This document shows positions 36,459-46,282 of a stretch of 64,000 bases of DNA, in pieces (position 1 is the first letter of the stretch; each line of letters begins with the position of its first letter). The stretch comes from Pseudomonas nunensis (GTDB taxonomy: Bacteria; Pseudomonadota; Gammaproteobacteria; Pseudomonadales; Pseudomonadaceae), in NCBI RefSeq assembly GCF_024296925.1, contig NZ_CP101125.1:1862501-1926500 (forward strand), read 5' to 3'. The notes under the pieces were generated by a model. The model did no database searches and was not told where the DNA came from. It worked only from the letters and a program-made list of their open reading frames with translations. A program made the translations under genes and the position numbers.

Positions 36459-38408
36459 CTACGCTTTACTCGCCGGTTTGGCGGCGCGTTTAGTGCCGGT
36501 CGCGGGCTTGCGCGGGGCGGACTTGCGTTTTTTCTTCCATGGCGTGGCGCCGCGACCGGCCGGGCTCGCCGGTCCGCTGATGGTCATACTCAGGCCGGCA
36601 CAACGGGCGACTTGCTTGCTCATCCACGCGGCTTGTTTGGTGACGAATTCTTCCAGGCTCATTTCGCCGCTTTGCACCATGTCCAAGGCCTGTTCCCAGA
36701 TTGCGGTGGTGCCGGGATCGGCGATGGCACGCGGCACGGCATCGATCAGGCTGAACGCGGCCGGCGTCGCAGCCAACGCCTTGCCGTTCTTCACCAGATA
36801 ACCCCGGTCGAGCAGGCCCTGGATGATCGAGGCGCGGGTCGCTTCGGTGCCGATCCCGGTGGTGTCCTTGAGCTTCTGCTTGAGCAGCGGGTCTTCCACC
36901 AGTTTGGCGACGTTCTTCATTGCCTTGATCAGATCGCCTTCGGTGAACGGCTTGGGCGGTTGGGTCCAGAGGTCCTTGAGCTTGACGTCGGCCACCGCGC
37001 AATCCCGCCCTTCAGCCAGTGCCGGCAAGGTTTGTGGCGCTGGCGCCTCGCGCCCTTTAGCCGGTGCCAACGCCTCGGGCAGGGCACGCTTCCAGCCGGG
37101 CTCGACGATCTGCTTGCCCACGGCGCGCAAGGCTTCACCCGCACAATCGAAGTCGGCCTGGGTGCGGTCGTATTCATGGTTGGGCAGGAACTGCGCCAGA
37201 TAACGCGCACGGATCAGGGTGTAAACGGCTCGTTGTTTGCCCACCAGCCGCTCAAGGTTTTTCGCCGCTGCGGTGGGGATGATGCCGTGGTGAGCGCTGA
37301 CCTTGGCATCGTTCCAGGCCCGTGAGCGCCGCTGCGGCTCCAGGTGCTCGTTCAAGGCGTTCAGACTTGGGTCGGCCTGACGTAGCGCTGCGAGAATGCC
37401 CGGGGCTTCGCTGTGCTGGCTCAGGGGCAGGTAGCCGCAATCGCTGCGTGGGTAGGTGATGACTTTGTGGGTTTCGTAGAGAGCCTGGGCGATATCGAGG
37501 GTTTCCTGGGCGCCGAGCCCGAGTTTCTTCGAGCAGACTTCCTGCAAGGTACCCAGGTCGAACGGCAACGGTGCGATTTCACGCATACGCTCGGTGCGCA
37601 GCTTGATCACCCGGGCGCTCGTCGCACTGCTCATTGCCGCCGCCGCTTGTTGCGCGAGGGCTTGATTCAGACAGCGATCTTGATCATCACAAACATCGGA
37701 TGCGGCGCGCCACTGGGCGGTGAAAGCCGTGCCATCGTGCAGCAGTTGCACGTCGATAGCCCAATAGGCGACGGGGACGAAATCGGCAATGCTGCGATCC
37801 CGATCCACCACCAGTCGCAAGGTCGGCGTTTGCACGCGACCTACCGGCAACACCCCTTGGTAACCGGACTGGCGCCCGAGCAGGGTGAACAACCGACTCA
37901 TGTTCATCCCGATCAGCCAATCGGCACGGGAACGGCCCAGCGCCGAGTGGTAGAGGCTGAACGTCTCGGCTCCCGGCTTGAGCGCTGCCAGAGCCTTGCG
38001 GATCGAGGCATCGTCCAGCGCCGACAACCATAGCCGCCGGATCGGTCCGCGATAACGGCAATGCTCCACCAGTTCCCGGGCGATCATCTCGCCCTCACGG
38101 TCGGCATCGGTGGCGATCACCAGTTCAGTGGCCTCGCCGAGCAAGCGCTTCACCGCTTTGTATTGGCTGGCGGTGCGCGGCTTGACCGTCATCTTCCATT
38201 TTTCGGGAATGATCGGCAGATCTGCCAGCACCCAGCGCTTGTAGCGTGCGTCGTAGGCATCCGGCGGCGCGGTTTCCAGCAGATGGCCGATGCACCAGGT
38301 CACCGTGACGTTCGTTCCCAACCAGCAACCGTCGCCCCGGCGCTTGGCGCCGAGCACTGCCGCGATGTCTTTGGCCTGGGAAGGTTTTTCACAGAGGTAC
38401 AGCTGCAT
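36459..38408 (-). CDS. topB: DNA topoisomerase III
   Basis: 649 residues, a type IA enzyme that resolves precatenanes and recombination intermediates. Toprim domain: MQLYLCEKPSQAKDIAAVLG and LVIATDADREGEMIARELV (DxDxE metal site). The active-site Tyr is in KVITYPRSDCGYLPLSQH. The start is chosen at the MQLYLCEKPS methionine (38408) to match the family; an ATG three codons upstream is possible. The C-terminal tail is short and basic (GRGATPWKKKRKSAPRKPATG and so on) in place of the zinc-finger region of topoisomerase I. A LexA-like box lies about 75 bp upstream. Confidence 0.95.
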   Translation of the reverse strand: MQLYLCEKPSQAKDIAAVLGAKRRGDGCWLGTNVTVTWCIGHLLETAPPDAYDARYKRWVLADLPIIPEKWKMTVKPRTASQYKAVKRLLGEATELVIATDADREGEMIARELVEHCRYRGPIRRLWLSALDDASIRKALAALKPGAETFSLYHSALGRSRADWLIGMNMSRLFTLLGRQSGYQGVLPVGRVQTPTLRLVVDRDRSIADFVPVAYWAIDVQLLHDGTAFTAQWRAASDVCDDQDRCLNQALAQQAAAAMSSATSARVIKLRTERMREIAPLPFDLGTLQEVCSKKLGLGAQETLDIAQALYETHKVITYPRSDCGYLPLSQHSEAPGILAALRQADPSLNALNEHLEPQRRSRAWNDAKVSAHHGIIPTAAAKNLERLVGKQRAVYTLIRARYLAQFLPNHEYDRTQADFDCAGEALRAVGKQIVEPGWKRALPEALAPAKGREAPAPQTLPALAEGRDCAVADVKLKDLWTQPPKPFTEGDLIKAMKNVAKLVEDPLLKQKLKDTTGIGTEATRASIIQGLLDRGYLVKNGKALAATPAAFSLIDAVPRAIADPGTTAIWEQALDMVQSGEMSLEEFVTKQAAWMSKQVARCAGLSMTISGPASPAGRGATPWKKKRKSAPRKPATGTKRAAKPASKA

Positions 38409-38481
38409 AACCACCATCGTTCAAGTCGGTTTGAAGAAGGTGAACAGAATGCGCAGGGATTTTGATTGGAGCAACCTTTAT

Positions 38482-38497
38482 CTGTATGGATATACAG
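38482..38497. promoter_or_regulatory. LexA-type SOS box
   Basis: CTGTATGGATATACAG fits the CTGT-N8-ACAG LexA consensus and is embedded in a longer nearly perfect inverted repeat (38471-38509, arms GCAACCTTTATCTGTAT). On the minus strand it precedes topB by about 75 bp. On the plus strand AAGG and an ATG at 38512 open a 40-codon frame (ends 38634) of unknown reality that runs into the 3' end of the SDR gene. Confidence 0.6.
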
Positions 38498-38611
38498 ATA
38501 AAAGGTTGCCGATGATGACTGAGGATCAGGCTCGGGCCGCTGCTTTTCCTTCTGCCAGTAGCGTCAGGAGGTGCCGTTCGACCGCTGCTTCGGTGAACGC
38601 CCGGCGACTGT

Positions 38612-39511
38612 TTATAACGGCATCTCGTTTTTGATCCAGTCCAGAATCGACGCATGACGCGGCGTCCAACCCAGTTCCGCCCGTGCGCGTTTGGCGATCA
38701 CCCGGCTGTTGGTGCCGAAGGTGAAATGCACGTGCATCGGGTCCCAATGCTGCGCCGCTTCCGTCACCGACCAGAACTGTACTGGGCCTAGTTCCATGCG
38801 CGCGGCGAGGGCCGGGCCGATGTCGGCGAAGGAGGCTTCACCGTTTTCGACAAAATAGAACGCGCCAGCCGGGGCTTTTTCCAAGGCCAGCACGTATAGC
38901 TCGGTCAAATCGTCGATGTGCACGTTGGACCAACTGCTGACGCCTTTGCCGATGATCCGCAGCACGCCGGTTTCCCGGGCACGGGCCATCAGAAATGGCA
39001 ACTGGAAGCTGTGATCGGTCAGGCCGTGGCCCACGCCGTAGATGTTACTCGGGCAGATCACCACGGTTCGGATGCCTTCGCTGGCGGCTCTCATCAGGCG
39101 CAAATCAATGTTGTAGCGTGGCTGTTTCAGCGGGTCGACGATGAACAGCGTGTCTTCGTCGAAGATGTTCGGGGACAGGTAATCGCCTTTGGCGTCATCG
39201 CCGATGATGCTGGAACCGCTGGTGTGAATCAGCAGTTTGCCCGTGCCTTGTAGCGCTTCGATGAATGACTCGACAGCGCCGGCATGGTCGCTGTTGGCCG
39301 CATCGATCACGGCGTCGGCCTGGCGTGCTTCGGCCATCAGCAGTTCGTGATCATCCAGGCTACCAAGCACCGGCGTGATGCCCCGCGCTTTGAGTTGTTC
39401 GGCTTTCTGTGGGTCGCGAACCAGTCCGCGAATCGAGTGCCCGTCGACCATCAGCCGATGAGCAACGCTGCCGCCAACAAAGCCGTTGGCGCCGGTCAGG
39501 AAGATATTCAT
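38612..39511 (-). CDS. NAD(P)-dependent epimerase/dehydratase-like SDR
   Basis: 299 residues of the extended/atypical SDR type. The Rossmann motif is MNIFLTGANGFVGGSVAHRLM. The active-site-like segment is LIHTSGSSIIGDD, then QPRYNIDLRLMRAASEG (YxxxK-like position replaced by YNIDL, so the catalytic Tyr/Lys pair is not canonical). CPSNIYGVGHGL and VHIDDLTELYVLALE follow the pattern of NAD-dependent epimerases. It is divergent from a LysR gene at 39626 (114-bp gap), which probably regulates it. The substrate is unknown. Confidence 0.83.
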   Translation of the reverse strand: MNIFLTGANGFVGGSVAHRLMVDGHSIRGLVRDPQKAEQLKARGITPVLGSLDDHELLMAEARQADAVIDAANSDHAGAVESFIEALQGTGKLLIHTSGSSIIGDDAKGDYLSPNIFDEDTLFIVDPLKQPRYNIDLRLMRAASEGIRTVVICPSNIYGVGHGLTDHSFQLPFLMARARETGVLRIIGKGVSSWSNVHIDDLTELYVLALEKAPAGAFYFVENGEASFADIGPALAARMELGPVQFWSVTEAAQHWDPMHVHFTFGTNSRVIAKRARAELGWTPRHASILDWIKNEMPL

Positions 39512-39625
39512 TAAGCGAAAACCCTTTGAAGATGAGCGAGCACCCACCTTAGTCCCGGACAGTTAGCGGAAAAATAGGCCGCAGTTCTGTTTAGAATGGA
39601 CTCTGGAGTCATCAATGGAGGCGTC

Positions 39626-40516
39626 ATGGAAAGCCTGAATGCTATCGGCGTCTTCGTCGCCGCCGCTGAAGCCCGCAGCTTTGTGGGTGCCGCTCGGGCC
39701 TTGGGGATTTCGGCCTCGGCGGTCAGTAAAAGCATCGCGCGGCTGGAGGCTAAATTCGGTGTGCGGCTGTTCCATCGCAGCACCCGCAGCATCACCCTGA
39801 CGGCGGAAGGCACGCAGTTTGTCGAGCGTTGTCGGCGGGTGCTGGCCGAGCTGGAAGTGGCGGGCGAGGAGCTTTCGCAGAATGTGGCGCTACCCCAGGG
39901 CCCGCTGCGCATCAGCTTGCCGATGATCGCCAAGCCCTTCGTGTGCGTTTTCGGCGAGTTTCAATCGCGCTATCCGGATATTCAGCTGGATCTGGAATTC
40001 ACCGATCGCCTGACCGATGTCATTACTGAAGGTTTCGATGCGGTTGTCCGCAGCGGCGTGCCACGCGATTCCGGGTTATCGGCGCGGCCCCTAGGCACTT
40101 ACCGCATGCTCACGGTCGGCTCGCCGGCGTACTTTGCCCGCCGTGGTGTGCCGCGCCAGCCTGAAGACTTGCACCAGCACGCCTGTATTCATTTTCGCTT
40201 TCCCAAGTCCGGCAAGTTGCAGACGTGGCTGTTCAATCGTGGTGATCAGGCGGTTGAACTGGAGTTGCCGCGCTCAATGATCTGCAATTCGGTGGAAGGG
40301 CGGATGGACCTGGCGGTGCAGGGCCTGGGCATCACCTATGCCGCTGACTTCGTGGTGCGCGAGGCCTTGGCGAATGGGCGTTTGGTGGAGGTGCTGGAGG
40401 ATTTCACCTGGGAGCAGGGGCAGTTCAATCTGCTCTGGCCTTCAGGCCGACAGGTGCCGCCAAAGCTGCGGGTGTTTATCGAGTTTTTTGTGAGCCATAT
40501 GCCGTTTACCCGCTGA
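39626..40516 (+). CDS. LysR-family transcriptional regulator
   Basis: 296 residues from the ATG at 39626, preceded by GGAGG. HTH: MESLNAIGVFVAAAEARSFVGAARALGISASAVSKSIARLEAKFGVRLFHR. Substrate-binding domain from about residue 90 (GPLRISLPMIAKPFVCVFGEF). This is the CrgA/DhcR-like subgroup commonly divergent from a single oxidoreductase gene, here the SDR at 38612. It ends 24 bp before a REP array. Confidence 0.9.
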   Translation: MESLNAIGVFVAAAEARSFVGAARALGISASAVSKSIARLEAKFGVRLFHRSTRSITLTAEGTQFVERCRRVLAELEVAGEELSQNVALPQGPLRISLPMIAKPFVCVFGEFQSRYPDIQLDLEFTDRLTDVITEGFDAVVRSGVPRDSGLSARPLGTYRMLTVGSPAYFARRGVPRQPEDLHQHACIHFRFPKSGKLQTWLFNRGDQAVELELPRSMICNSVEGRMDLAVQGLGITYAADFVVREALANGRLVEVLEDFTWEQGQFNLLWPSGRQVPPKLRVFIEFFVSHMPFTR

Positions 40517-40539
40517 CACGGTGGTGCCTGACACTCCGC

Positions 40540-40816
40540 TATCGCGAGCAAGCTCGCTCCCACAGGGGATTGTGGTCGTACGCAAATCCCCGATTCACCA
40601 CCGGACAACTTTGGGAGTGAGCCTGCTCGCGAAGACGGAGTGTCAGGCGACATCATTTTTGAATGGGCCGGCCTCTTCGCGAGCAAGCCCGCTCCCACAG
40701 GGGAATTGTGTTCGTTCACAAATTTGCGATTCACCACCGGACAACTGTGGGAGCGGGCTTGCTCGCGAAGACGGAGTGTCAGACCCGGCCTCTTCGCGAG
40801 CAGGCTCGCTCCCACA
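40540..40816. repeat. Cluster of five REP elements
   Basis: At least five REP units in alternating orientation (variants GCGAGCAAGCTCGCTCCCAC, GGGAGTGAGCCTGCTCGCGA, GCGAGCAAGCCCGCTCCCAC, GTGGGAGCGGGCTTGCTCGC, GCGAGCAGGCTCGCTCCCAC) fill the 306-bp gap between two convergent regulator genes. A spacer motif GATTCACCACCGGACAACT occurs twice, so the block grew by duplication. Confidence 0.93.
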
Positions 40817-40822
40817 TGAATC

Positions 40823-41764
40823 TCAATGCGACGATACGAACACCGAATCCTGCACCGGCGGCGGCAGCGCAAACGAGCCTTTCATCCGCGCCACTTCGTC
40901 GGTCGGCGTTCGGCCAAATAGCCGTTTAAACTCGCGACTGAACTGCGAGCCGCTTTCATAACCGACTTCGGAGGCCGCCAGCGCCACGCTGTAGCCGTTG
41001 CGCGCCATCAACAGTCGGGCCTGGTGCAGGCGGGTCGATTTCAGGTACTGCATCGGTGAGGTGTGGGTGACGGCTTTGAAGTGCGAGTGGAAGGTCGGCA
41101 CGCTCATCTTCGCCTCCGAGGCCAGTTGTTCGACGTCGAGCCGTTCGCCAAGGCTGCCGTGGATTTTACGCAAGGCCAGGGAAATCCGCCCGAAGCGACC
41201 ACGGGCGGTGAGGGCAGCGCGCATCGAGCCGCCCTGAGCGCCGGTGAGGATTCGGTAATAGATTTCCCGCACCAGCGACGGTCCAAGAATGCGGCCATCC
41301 AGCGGTGAGTCGAGGGCATCCAGCAGACGCAACACCGATTGGCTCAAACAAGCTTCCATCGGCGAGGCGTACATACCCTTCGGCTCGGCGGTGGGCTGGT
41401 CATCGAGTTGCAGCATCAGGTCGGCGGCGAGGTTGAAGTCCAGATGGAAATAGATCGCCAGCAATGGTTCCTCGGCGCTGGCGTCGGTTTCCATGGTGAA
41501 CGGTACGGGCACGGCGACGGCCAGATAGTGCTGCGCGTCGTAGAGGTAAGTCGCGTCGCCCCAATACCCGCGCTTGCTGCCCTGGCAGACGATGACGATG
41601 CCCGGATCGTAGAGCACCGGCGTACGTGCCAGCGGACGGTTGCAACGCAACAAACGGACATCCGACAGTGCCGTCAGGTTGTAACCCTCGTCCGGGGCGA
41701 GCTTCGTCAGCAACGTGATCATCCGTTGCTGATCATCGTTTTGATCAACCTTTGCCGCGCTCAC
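40823..41764 (-). CDS. AraC-family transcriptional regulator
   Basis: 313 residues. N-terminal AraC_N sensory domain about 30-185 (VLYDPGIVIVCQGSKRGYWGDATYLYDAQHYLAVAVPVPFTMET) and C-terminal double HTH about 205-300 (LDVEQLASEAKMSVPTFHSHFKAVTHTSPMQYLKSTRLHQARLLM, ALAASEVGYESGSQFSREFKRLFGRTP). This subgroup is typically divergent from a short-chain dehydrogenase or alcohol dehydrogenase gene, as here (SDR at 41928, 163-bp gap). The ligand may be an aldehyde or ketone (family-level inference). Confidence 0.9.
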   Translation of the reverse strand: MSAAKVDQNDDQQRMITLLTKLAPDEGYNLTALSDVRLLRCNRPLARTPVLYDPGIVIVCQGSKRGYWGDATYLYDAQHYLAVAVPVPFTMETDASAEEPLLAIYFHLDFNLAADLMLQLDDQPTAEPKGMYASPMEACLSQSVLRLLDALDSPLDGRILGPSLVREIYYRILTGAQGGSMRAALTARGRFGRISLALRKIHGSLGERLDVEQLASEAKMSVPTFHSHFKAVTHTSPMQYLKSTRLHQARLLMARNGYSVALAASEVGYESGSQFSREFKRLFGRTPTDEVARMKGSFALPPPVQDSVFVSSH

Positions 41765-41927
41765 ATTTATTCCTCGTGCGATATCACTGGCTAGAATGTG
41801 AACCGCCGTACGCGGTAAATCAATCAGCTCATAGGATTAGGCAAAACACCCACAGTAATCGGCGTTCAGCCATCAAGGCTGCCTCCCTATCATGGCTACA
41901 ACTTCACAACCCACGGCGGAACACGAC

Positions 41928-42761
41928 ATGTCGGCAAACAAGACCCTCTTCATCACCGGCGTCAGCAGTGGCTTCGGCCAGGCCCTGGCCAACGAAGCCC
42001 TCGCCGCAGGCCACCGAGTGATCGGCACCGTGCGCAACGAAACGGCGCGCATCGAATTTGAACAGCACCCCTCGAAAAATGCCTTCGGCCGCTGCCTGGA
42101 TGTCACCGATTTCAGCGCCATCGACGCCGTCGTCGCCGAGGTCGAAAGCACCCTCGGGCCGGTGGATGTATTGGTCAATAACGCGGGTTACGGCCATGAG
42201 GGGATTTTCGAGGAATCAGGGCTGGAAGAGATGCGCCAGCAGTTCGACGTCAACGTGTTCGGTGCGGTGGCCGTGACCAAGGCGTTTGTGCCGTTCTTCC
42301 GTCAGCGCCGGGCCGGGCACATCATCAACATCACCTCCATGGGCGGCTTTATCACCATGCCCGGCATCGCCTATTACTGCGGCAGCAAATTTGCCCTGGA
42401 AGGCATTTCCGACACCTTGAGCAAAGAACTCAAACCGTTCGGCATCGCGGTCACTGCAGTGGCGCCAGGCTCATTTCGCACCGACTGGGCCGGGCGCTCG
42501 ATGCGCCGCTCCGAGCGCAGCATCGCCGACTATGACGCCACATTCGACCCGATCCGCACCGCGCGCCAGAACAAAAGCGGCAAGCAATTGGGCGACCCGG
42601 TGAAAGCTGCGCGCGCCATGTTGACCCTGATAGCCAGTGACGCGCCGCCCGCACATTTGTTGCTGGGCAGCGATGCCCTGCAACTGGTGCGCGAACGGTT
42701 GGCGACGATGACGCAGGAGATTGAAGCGTGGGAGGCGCTGACACGATCCACCGATGGTTGA
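41928..42761 (+). CDS. Classical SDR oxidoreductase
   Basis: 277 residues from MSANKTLFITGVSSGFGQAL (cofactor motif TGxxxGxG), with NNAG in DVLVNNAGYGHEGIF, catalytic Ser in INITSMGGF and the Tyr-x-x-x-Lys pair in IAYYCGSKFALEGI. All four catalytic positions are present. I use 41928, preceded by GGCGGAA; an earlier in-frame ATG at 41892 adds 12 residues with no ribosome site. It is the probable target of the divergent AraC regulator. Arg residues after the second strand (GTVRNETAR) suggest NADP preference. Confidence 0.88.
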   Translation: MSANKTLFITGVSSGFGQALANEALAAGHRVIGTVRNETARIEFEQHPSKNAFGRCLDVTDFSAIDAVVAEVESTLGPVDVLVNNAGYGHEGIFEESGLEEMRQQFDVNVFGAVAVTKAFVPFFRQRRAGHIINITSMGGFITMPGIAYYCGSKFALEGISDTLSKELKPFGIAVTAVAPGSFRTDWAGRSMRRSERSIADYDATFDPIRTARQNKSGKQLGDPVKAARAMLTLIASDAPPAHLLLGSDALQLVRERLATMTQEIEAWEALTRSTDG

Positions 42762-42910
42762 ACCGTAGCGCTATCGAGAAATTGATTAGCGCCACGTTTC
42801 AAGCTGTGTCAGTTTCAGCTCGCCTTTATTGGGGCGAGTGACAGGACGATCTCGCCAAGGGATCGCCGTGGTCTGTCGGAAACTGACTACTTTGAACAAG
42901 GACGTAAGCA

Positions 42911-44320
42911 ATGTCTCAAGCAAAATCCCGGGCCAGTGACGCCTACTCGACAGTCGACACCTTCAGCCACTTGTACGACCGTGGTGGCAGCGCGCTGGTG
43001 AACGGCAAGCCATCGTTCACCGCCGATCAGGCGGCGGACCAAATCCTGCGTAAAGGCGCGTCCTGGCACGACCAGAATGCCGACGGCAAGATCGACCTCA
43101 GCTACACCTTCCTCACCTCGAAACCGGCGAACTACGACCCGGCCCTCGGCACGTTCAGCGAATTCAGCGCCCAGCAAAAAGCCCAGGCCGTATTGTCGAT
43201 GCAATCCTGGTCGGACGTGGCCAACGTCACTTTCAGCGAAGGCGCAGGCGGCGACGGTCACATGACCTTCGGCAACTACAGCAACAACACTGGCGGCGCG
43301 GCGTTCGCCTACCTGCCCCAGGGCAGCCAGCACGACGGCCAGTCCTGGTACATGATCAACGACCAATATCAGGTCAATAAAACCCCCGACACCAACAACT
43401 ACGGGCGTCAGACCCTGACTCACGAAATCGGCCACACCCTGGGCCTGTCGCACCCTGGCGTGTACAACGCCGGCAATGGCAACCCGACCTACAACGACGT
43501 GACCTACGCCCAGGACACCCGTGGCTACAGCCTCATGAGCTACTGGAGCGAAAGCAACACGCACCAGAACTTCAGCAAGGACGGCAGCGGCGCCTACGCT
43601 TCCGCGCCGTTGCTGGACGATATCGTTGCGGTGCAGAAACTCTACGGCGCCAACCTGGACACCCGCGCCAGCGACACAGTGTATGGCTTCAACTCCAACG
43701 CCGAACGGGACTTTTACAGCGCTACTTCGGCGGCGTCGAAAGTGGTGTTTTCGGTGTGGGACGGCGGTGGCAACGACACCCTGGATTTCTCCGGTTTCAA
43801 CCAGAACCAGAAGATCAACCTCAACGAAGGTTCGTTCTCCGACGTTGGCGGTCTTGTGGGCAACGTCTCCATCGCCCACGGCGTGACCCTGGAAAACGCG
43901 GTCGGCGGTTCGGGCAATGACCTCCTGATCGGCAATGCGGTGGCGAACTCTCTGGAAGGCGGGGCCGGTAACGACATCCTCTACGGCGCCGGTGGCGGTG
44001 ATTCGTTGTGGGGCGGGGCGGGTGCGGACACGTTTGTGTTTGGCGCCGCCAGCGATTCGACCATGACTGCGCCGGACTGGATCATGGATTTCACCAGCGG
44101 CCAGGACAAGATTGATTTGTCGGGGATTGCTGAGTTCGCTTCGGGCGCGGCGACGTTGAACTTTGTTGGCGGTTTTACCGGGCATGCGGGGGATGCGATC
44201 CTGACGTACTTCGCGCAGACCAATCAGACCAGTTTGATGGTGGATCTGACCGGGCATGGCGCGGTGGATTTTGCGGTAGGGACGGTGGGGCAGGCGGCGG
44301 TGACGGATATCGTGGCTTGA
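42911..44320 (+). CDS. aprA: Serralysin-type secreted zinc metalloprotease
   Basis: 469 residues without Sec signal, exported by type I secretion. Zinc site [15 protein letters not shown] (HExxHxxGxxH) and Met-turn SLMSYWSE with the Tyr ligand. C-terminal RTX nonapeptides [20 protein letters not shown] and [10 protein letters not shown], and an aliphatic-end export signal region (AVTDIVA). AAGGACGT precedes the start. Unlike the usual P. fluorescens aprX locus, no aprI inhibitor or aprDEF transporter follows; secretion must use an exporter elsewhere. It may be a second protease paralogue. Confidence 0.92.
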   Translation: MSQAKSRASDAYSTVDTFSHLYDRGGSALVNGKPSFTADQAADQILRKGASWHDQNADGKIDLSYTFLTSKPANYDPALGTFSEFSAQQKAQAVLSMQSWSDVANVTFSEGAGGDGHMTFGNYSNNTGGAAFAYLPQGSQHDGQSWYMINDQYQVNKTPDTNNYGRQTLTHEIGHTLGLSHPGVYNAGNGNPTYNDVTYAQDTRGYSLMSYWSESNTHQNFSKDGSGAYASAPLLDDIVAVQKLYGANLDTRASDTVYGFNSNAERDFYSATSAASKVVFSVWDGGGNDTLDFSGFNQNQKINLNEGSFSDVGGLVGNVSIAHGVTLENAVGGSGNDLLIGNAVANSLEGGAGNDILYGAGGGDSLWGGAGADTFVFGAASDSTMTAPDWIMDFTSGQDKIDLSGIAEFASGAATLNFVGGFTGHAGDAILTYFAQTNQTSLMVDLTGHGAVDFAVGTVGQAAVTDIVA

Positions 44321-44331
44321 TCTTTTGATGT

Positions 44332-44465
44332 TGTGGCGAGGGAGCTTGCTCCCGTTCGGCTGCGAAGCAGTCGTGAATGCGAAATTTGGGTTATACCTGA
44401 CAGTTCGAGGTCTCAGATTTCGGGGCTGCTTCGCAGCCAGCGGGAGCAAGCTCCCTCGCCACAGG
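44332..44465. repeat. REP pair, GGCGAGGGAGCTTGCTCCC type
   Basis: Inverted TGTGGCGAGGGAGCTTGCTC and GGGAGCAAGCTCCCTCGCCAC with GCTTCGCAGCC-type inner arms, between the protease and the DUF427 gene. The open frame that crosses it from 44333 is spurious. Confidence 0.9.
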
Positions 44466-44497
44466 GATACGTTCATCCCATGACTCAGGAGAAATCC

Positions 44498-44866
44498 ATG
44501 AAAAGCTCCGGTCCCAGTCCTGTCATCACCATCGCCGAGCAACCCGGTTGCCTGCTGGTGAAGTTCCACGGTATCCAGGTGGCGGCCTCCGCCCGGTCGC
44601 TGGTGCTGCTTGAGGCCAACTACCCTCCGGTGTATTACGTCCCGCGCGATGACATCGACGAAAAGTATTTCGCCCGCACCGATCACACCAGTTATTGCCC
44701 CTACAAGGGCGATGCCAGTTATTTCAGTTTGCAGATTCCGGGGCATGAAGGCGCTAATGCGGTATGGAGCTATGAGAATCCGAAGGTTTCTGTGGAGCAG
44801 ATTCGTAACTATGTAGCGTTCTATCCCGATCAGGTGAAGTTCGAGATCATCGAAAACTTTGAGTGA
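44498..44866 (+). CDS. DUF427 domain protein
   Basis: 122 residues from the ATG at 44498 (AGGAG at 44487-44491). The DUF427 fold is evident: ITIAEQPGCLLVKFHGIQVAASARSLVLLEANYPPVYYVPRDDID, then SYCPYKGDASYFSLQIPG and NAVWSYENPKVSVEQIRNYVAFYPDQV. No biochemical function is established for the family as far as I know; the conserved Cys-Pro-x-Lys-Gly segment may be an active or metal site. No partner gene is apparent. Confidence 0.87.
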   Translation: MKSSGPSPVITIAEQPGCLLVKFHGIQVAASARSLVLLEANYPPVYYVPRDDIDEKYFARTDHTSYCPYKGDASYFSLQIPGHEGANAVWSYENPKVSVEQIRNYVAFYPDQVKFEIIENFE

Positions 44867-44921
44867 TTGTGGCAAGGAGGCTTGCCCTAAGGCCTATTAG
44901 TTAAGCCTCGGGCACCACAAC

Positions 44922-45016
44922 CCCTGTGGGAGCGAGCTTGCTCGCGATGACGATCTATCGCTTAGCGCATGTGTCGTCTGCCAGTGCGCTATCGCGAGCA
45001 AGCTCGCTCCCACAGG
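44922..45016. repeat. REP pair
   Basis: Inverted CTGTGGGAGCGAGCTTGCTC and ATCGCGAGCAAGCTCGCTCC copies between convergent DUF427 and lldD genes. Confidence 0.93.
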
Positions 45017-45075
45017 TTCTGTGACTTGACTGACTGGCATCGGGGCAAGCTTCCTCGCCTCAAGGCTTGCTCAAT

Positions 45076-46218
45076 TTAGCGAAGCGCGGCCACTAAGGTC
45101 GATTCATCAATCTGCCCAATCGACGTCACCCCGGTCAACGTCATGGCCACGCGCATTTCCTTGGCGAATATATCCAACATGTTTTCCACCCCACGCTGAC
45201 CATCGGCCGCCAGCGCATAAGCCATTGACCGCCCCAACAGCACGCCTTTCGCCCCCAGCGCCAGCATCCGCACCACATCGAGCCCCGAGCGAATTCCCGA
45301 ATCCACCAGCACCGTCAGATCATTGCCCACGGCCTGCATGATCGGCGGCAACGCCTTGGTCGTCGACAGCACGCCATCCAGCTGCCGCCCACCGTGGTTC
45401 GACACCACGATGCCGTCTGCGCCAAAACTCACCGCATCCTTGGCATCCTGCGGGTCGAGAATGCCTTTGATGATCATCGGGCCTTTCCAGAACTCACGAA
45501 TCCACTCCAGATCGCTCCAGCTGATCGACGGGTCGAAGTTGTTGGCCAGCCAGCCCATGTAGTCTTCGAGGGTGACGGCTTTGCCCAGGTACTTCGAGAT
45601 ATTGCCCAGATCGTGCGGCCGTCCCATCAAGCCAACGTTGAACGCCCAATCGGGTTTGGTCATTGCCTGAAGCATCCGCCGCGACGAAGCGAACGGGCCG
45701 GACATGCCCGAGTGCGCATCCCGGTATCGAGCGCCAGGGGTGGGCATGTCCACGGTAAACACCAGGTTCTTCACCCCGGCGGCCTTCGCGCGCTCCAGGG
45801 CGTTTTTCATGAAGCCACGGTCTTTCAGCACATACAGCTGAAACCAGATCGATTGCTGGCTGTGGGCCGTGACCTCCTCGATTGAGCATACCGACACCGT
45901 GGACAGGCACAGCGGAATGCCTTTGTTCTCCGCTGCTTTCACCGCCTGCACTTCACCACGCCGGGCGAACATGCCCGTCAAGCCTACCGGCGCCAGAATG
46001 ATCGGCATCGACAGCGGTTGATCGAAAAGGGTGGTTTCGAGGCTCAGGGTTTCGACGTTTTTCAGAATGCGCTGACGCAGGCTGATGCCGGTCAGGTCGG
46101 CACTGTTGGCCCGCAACGTATGCTCGGCATACGCGCCGCCATCAATGTAATCGAACAGAAATCGGGGAAGTTTGCGACGTGCCGCCTCGCGATAGTCGGA
46201 TGCAGATGAAATGATCAT
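45076..46218 (-). CDS. lldD: L-lactate dehydrogenase (FMN-dependent, LldD)
   Basis: 380 residues of the alpha-hydroxy-acid oxidase family, a membrane-associated FMN enzyme that oxidises L-lactate to pyruvate and passes electrons to the quinone pool. Visible: [23 protein letters not shown] and substrate residues [21 protein letters not shown], the active-site [11 protein letters not shown] (His-Gly-Gly-Arg) and the phosphate site [20 protein letters not shown] followed by LGRSM. The length matches LldD (about 380). No lactate permease or lldR-type regulator is adjacent, so it is a stand-alone copy and may be a second paralogue. Confidence 0.9.
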   Translation of the reverse strand: MIISSASDYREAARRKLPRFLFDYIDGGAYAEHTLRANSADLTGISLRQRILKNVETLSLETTLFDQPLSMPIILAPVGLTGMFARRGEVQAVKAAENKGIPLCLSTVSVCSIEEVTAHSQQSIWFQLYVLKDRGFMKNALERAKAAGVKNLVFTVDMPTPGARYRDAHSGMSGPFASSRRMLQAMTKPDWAFNVGLMGRPHDLGNISKYLGKAVTLEDYMGWLANNFDPSISWSDLEWIREFWKGPMIIKGILDPQDAKDAVSFGADGIVVSNHGGRQLDGVLSTTKALPPIMQAVGNDLTVLVDSGIRSGLDVVRMLALGAKGVLLGRSMAYALAADGQRGVENMLDIFAKEMRVAMTLTGVTSIGQIDESTLVAALR

Positions 46219-46282
46219 GGTGCCTCGGTCTGTGGAGTGGCGGGGCTGAAGTGTTCATCGAGCTTAACCTGTTGCGATGACC

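Noticed and set aside
42887..44875. 662-codon minus-strand frame opposite the serralysin
   Set aside because: Antisense shadow; it runs through a REP pair and the DUF427 gene.
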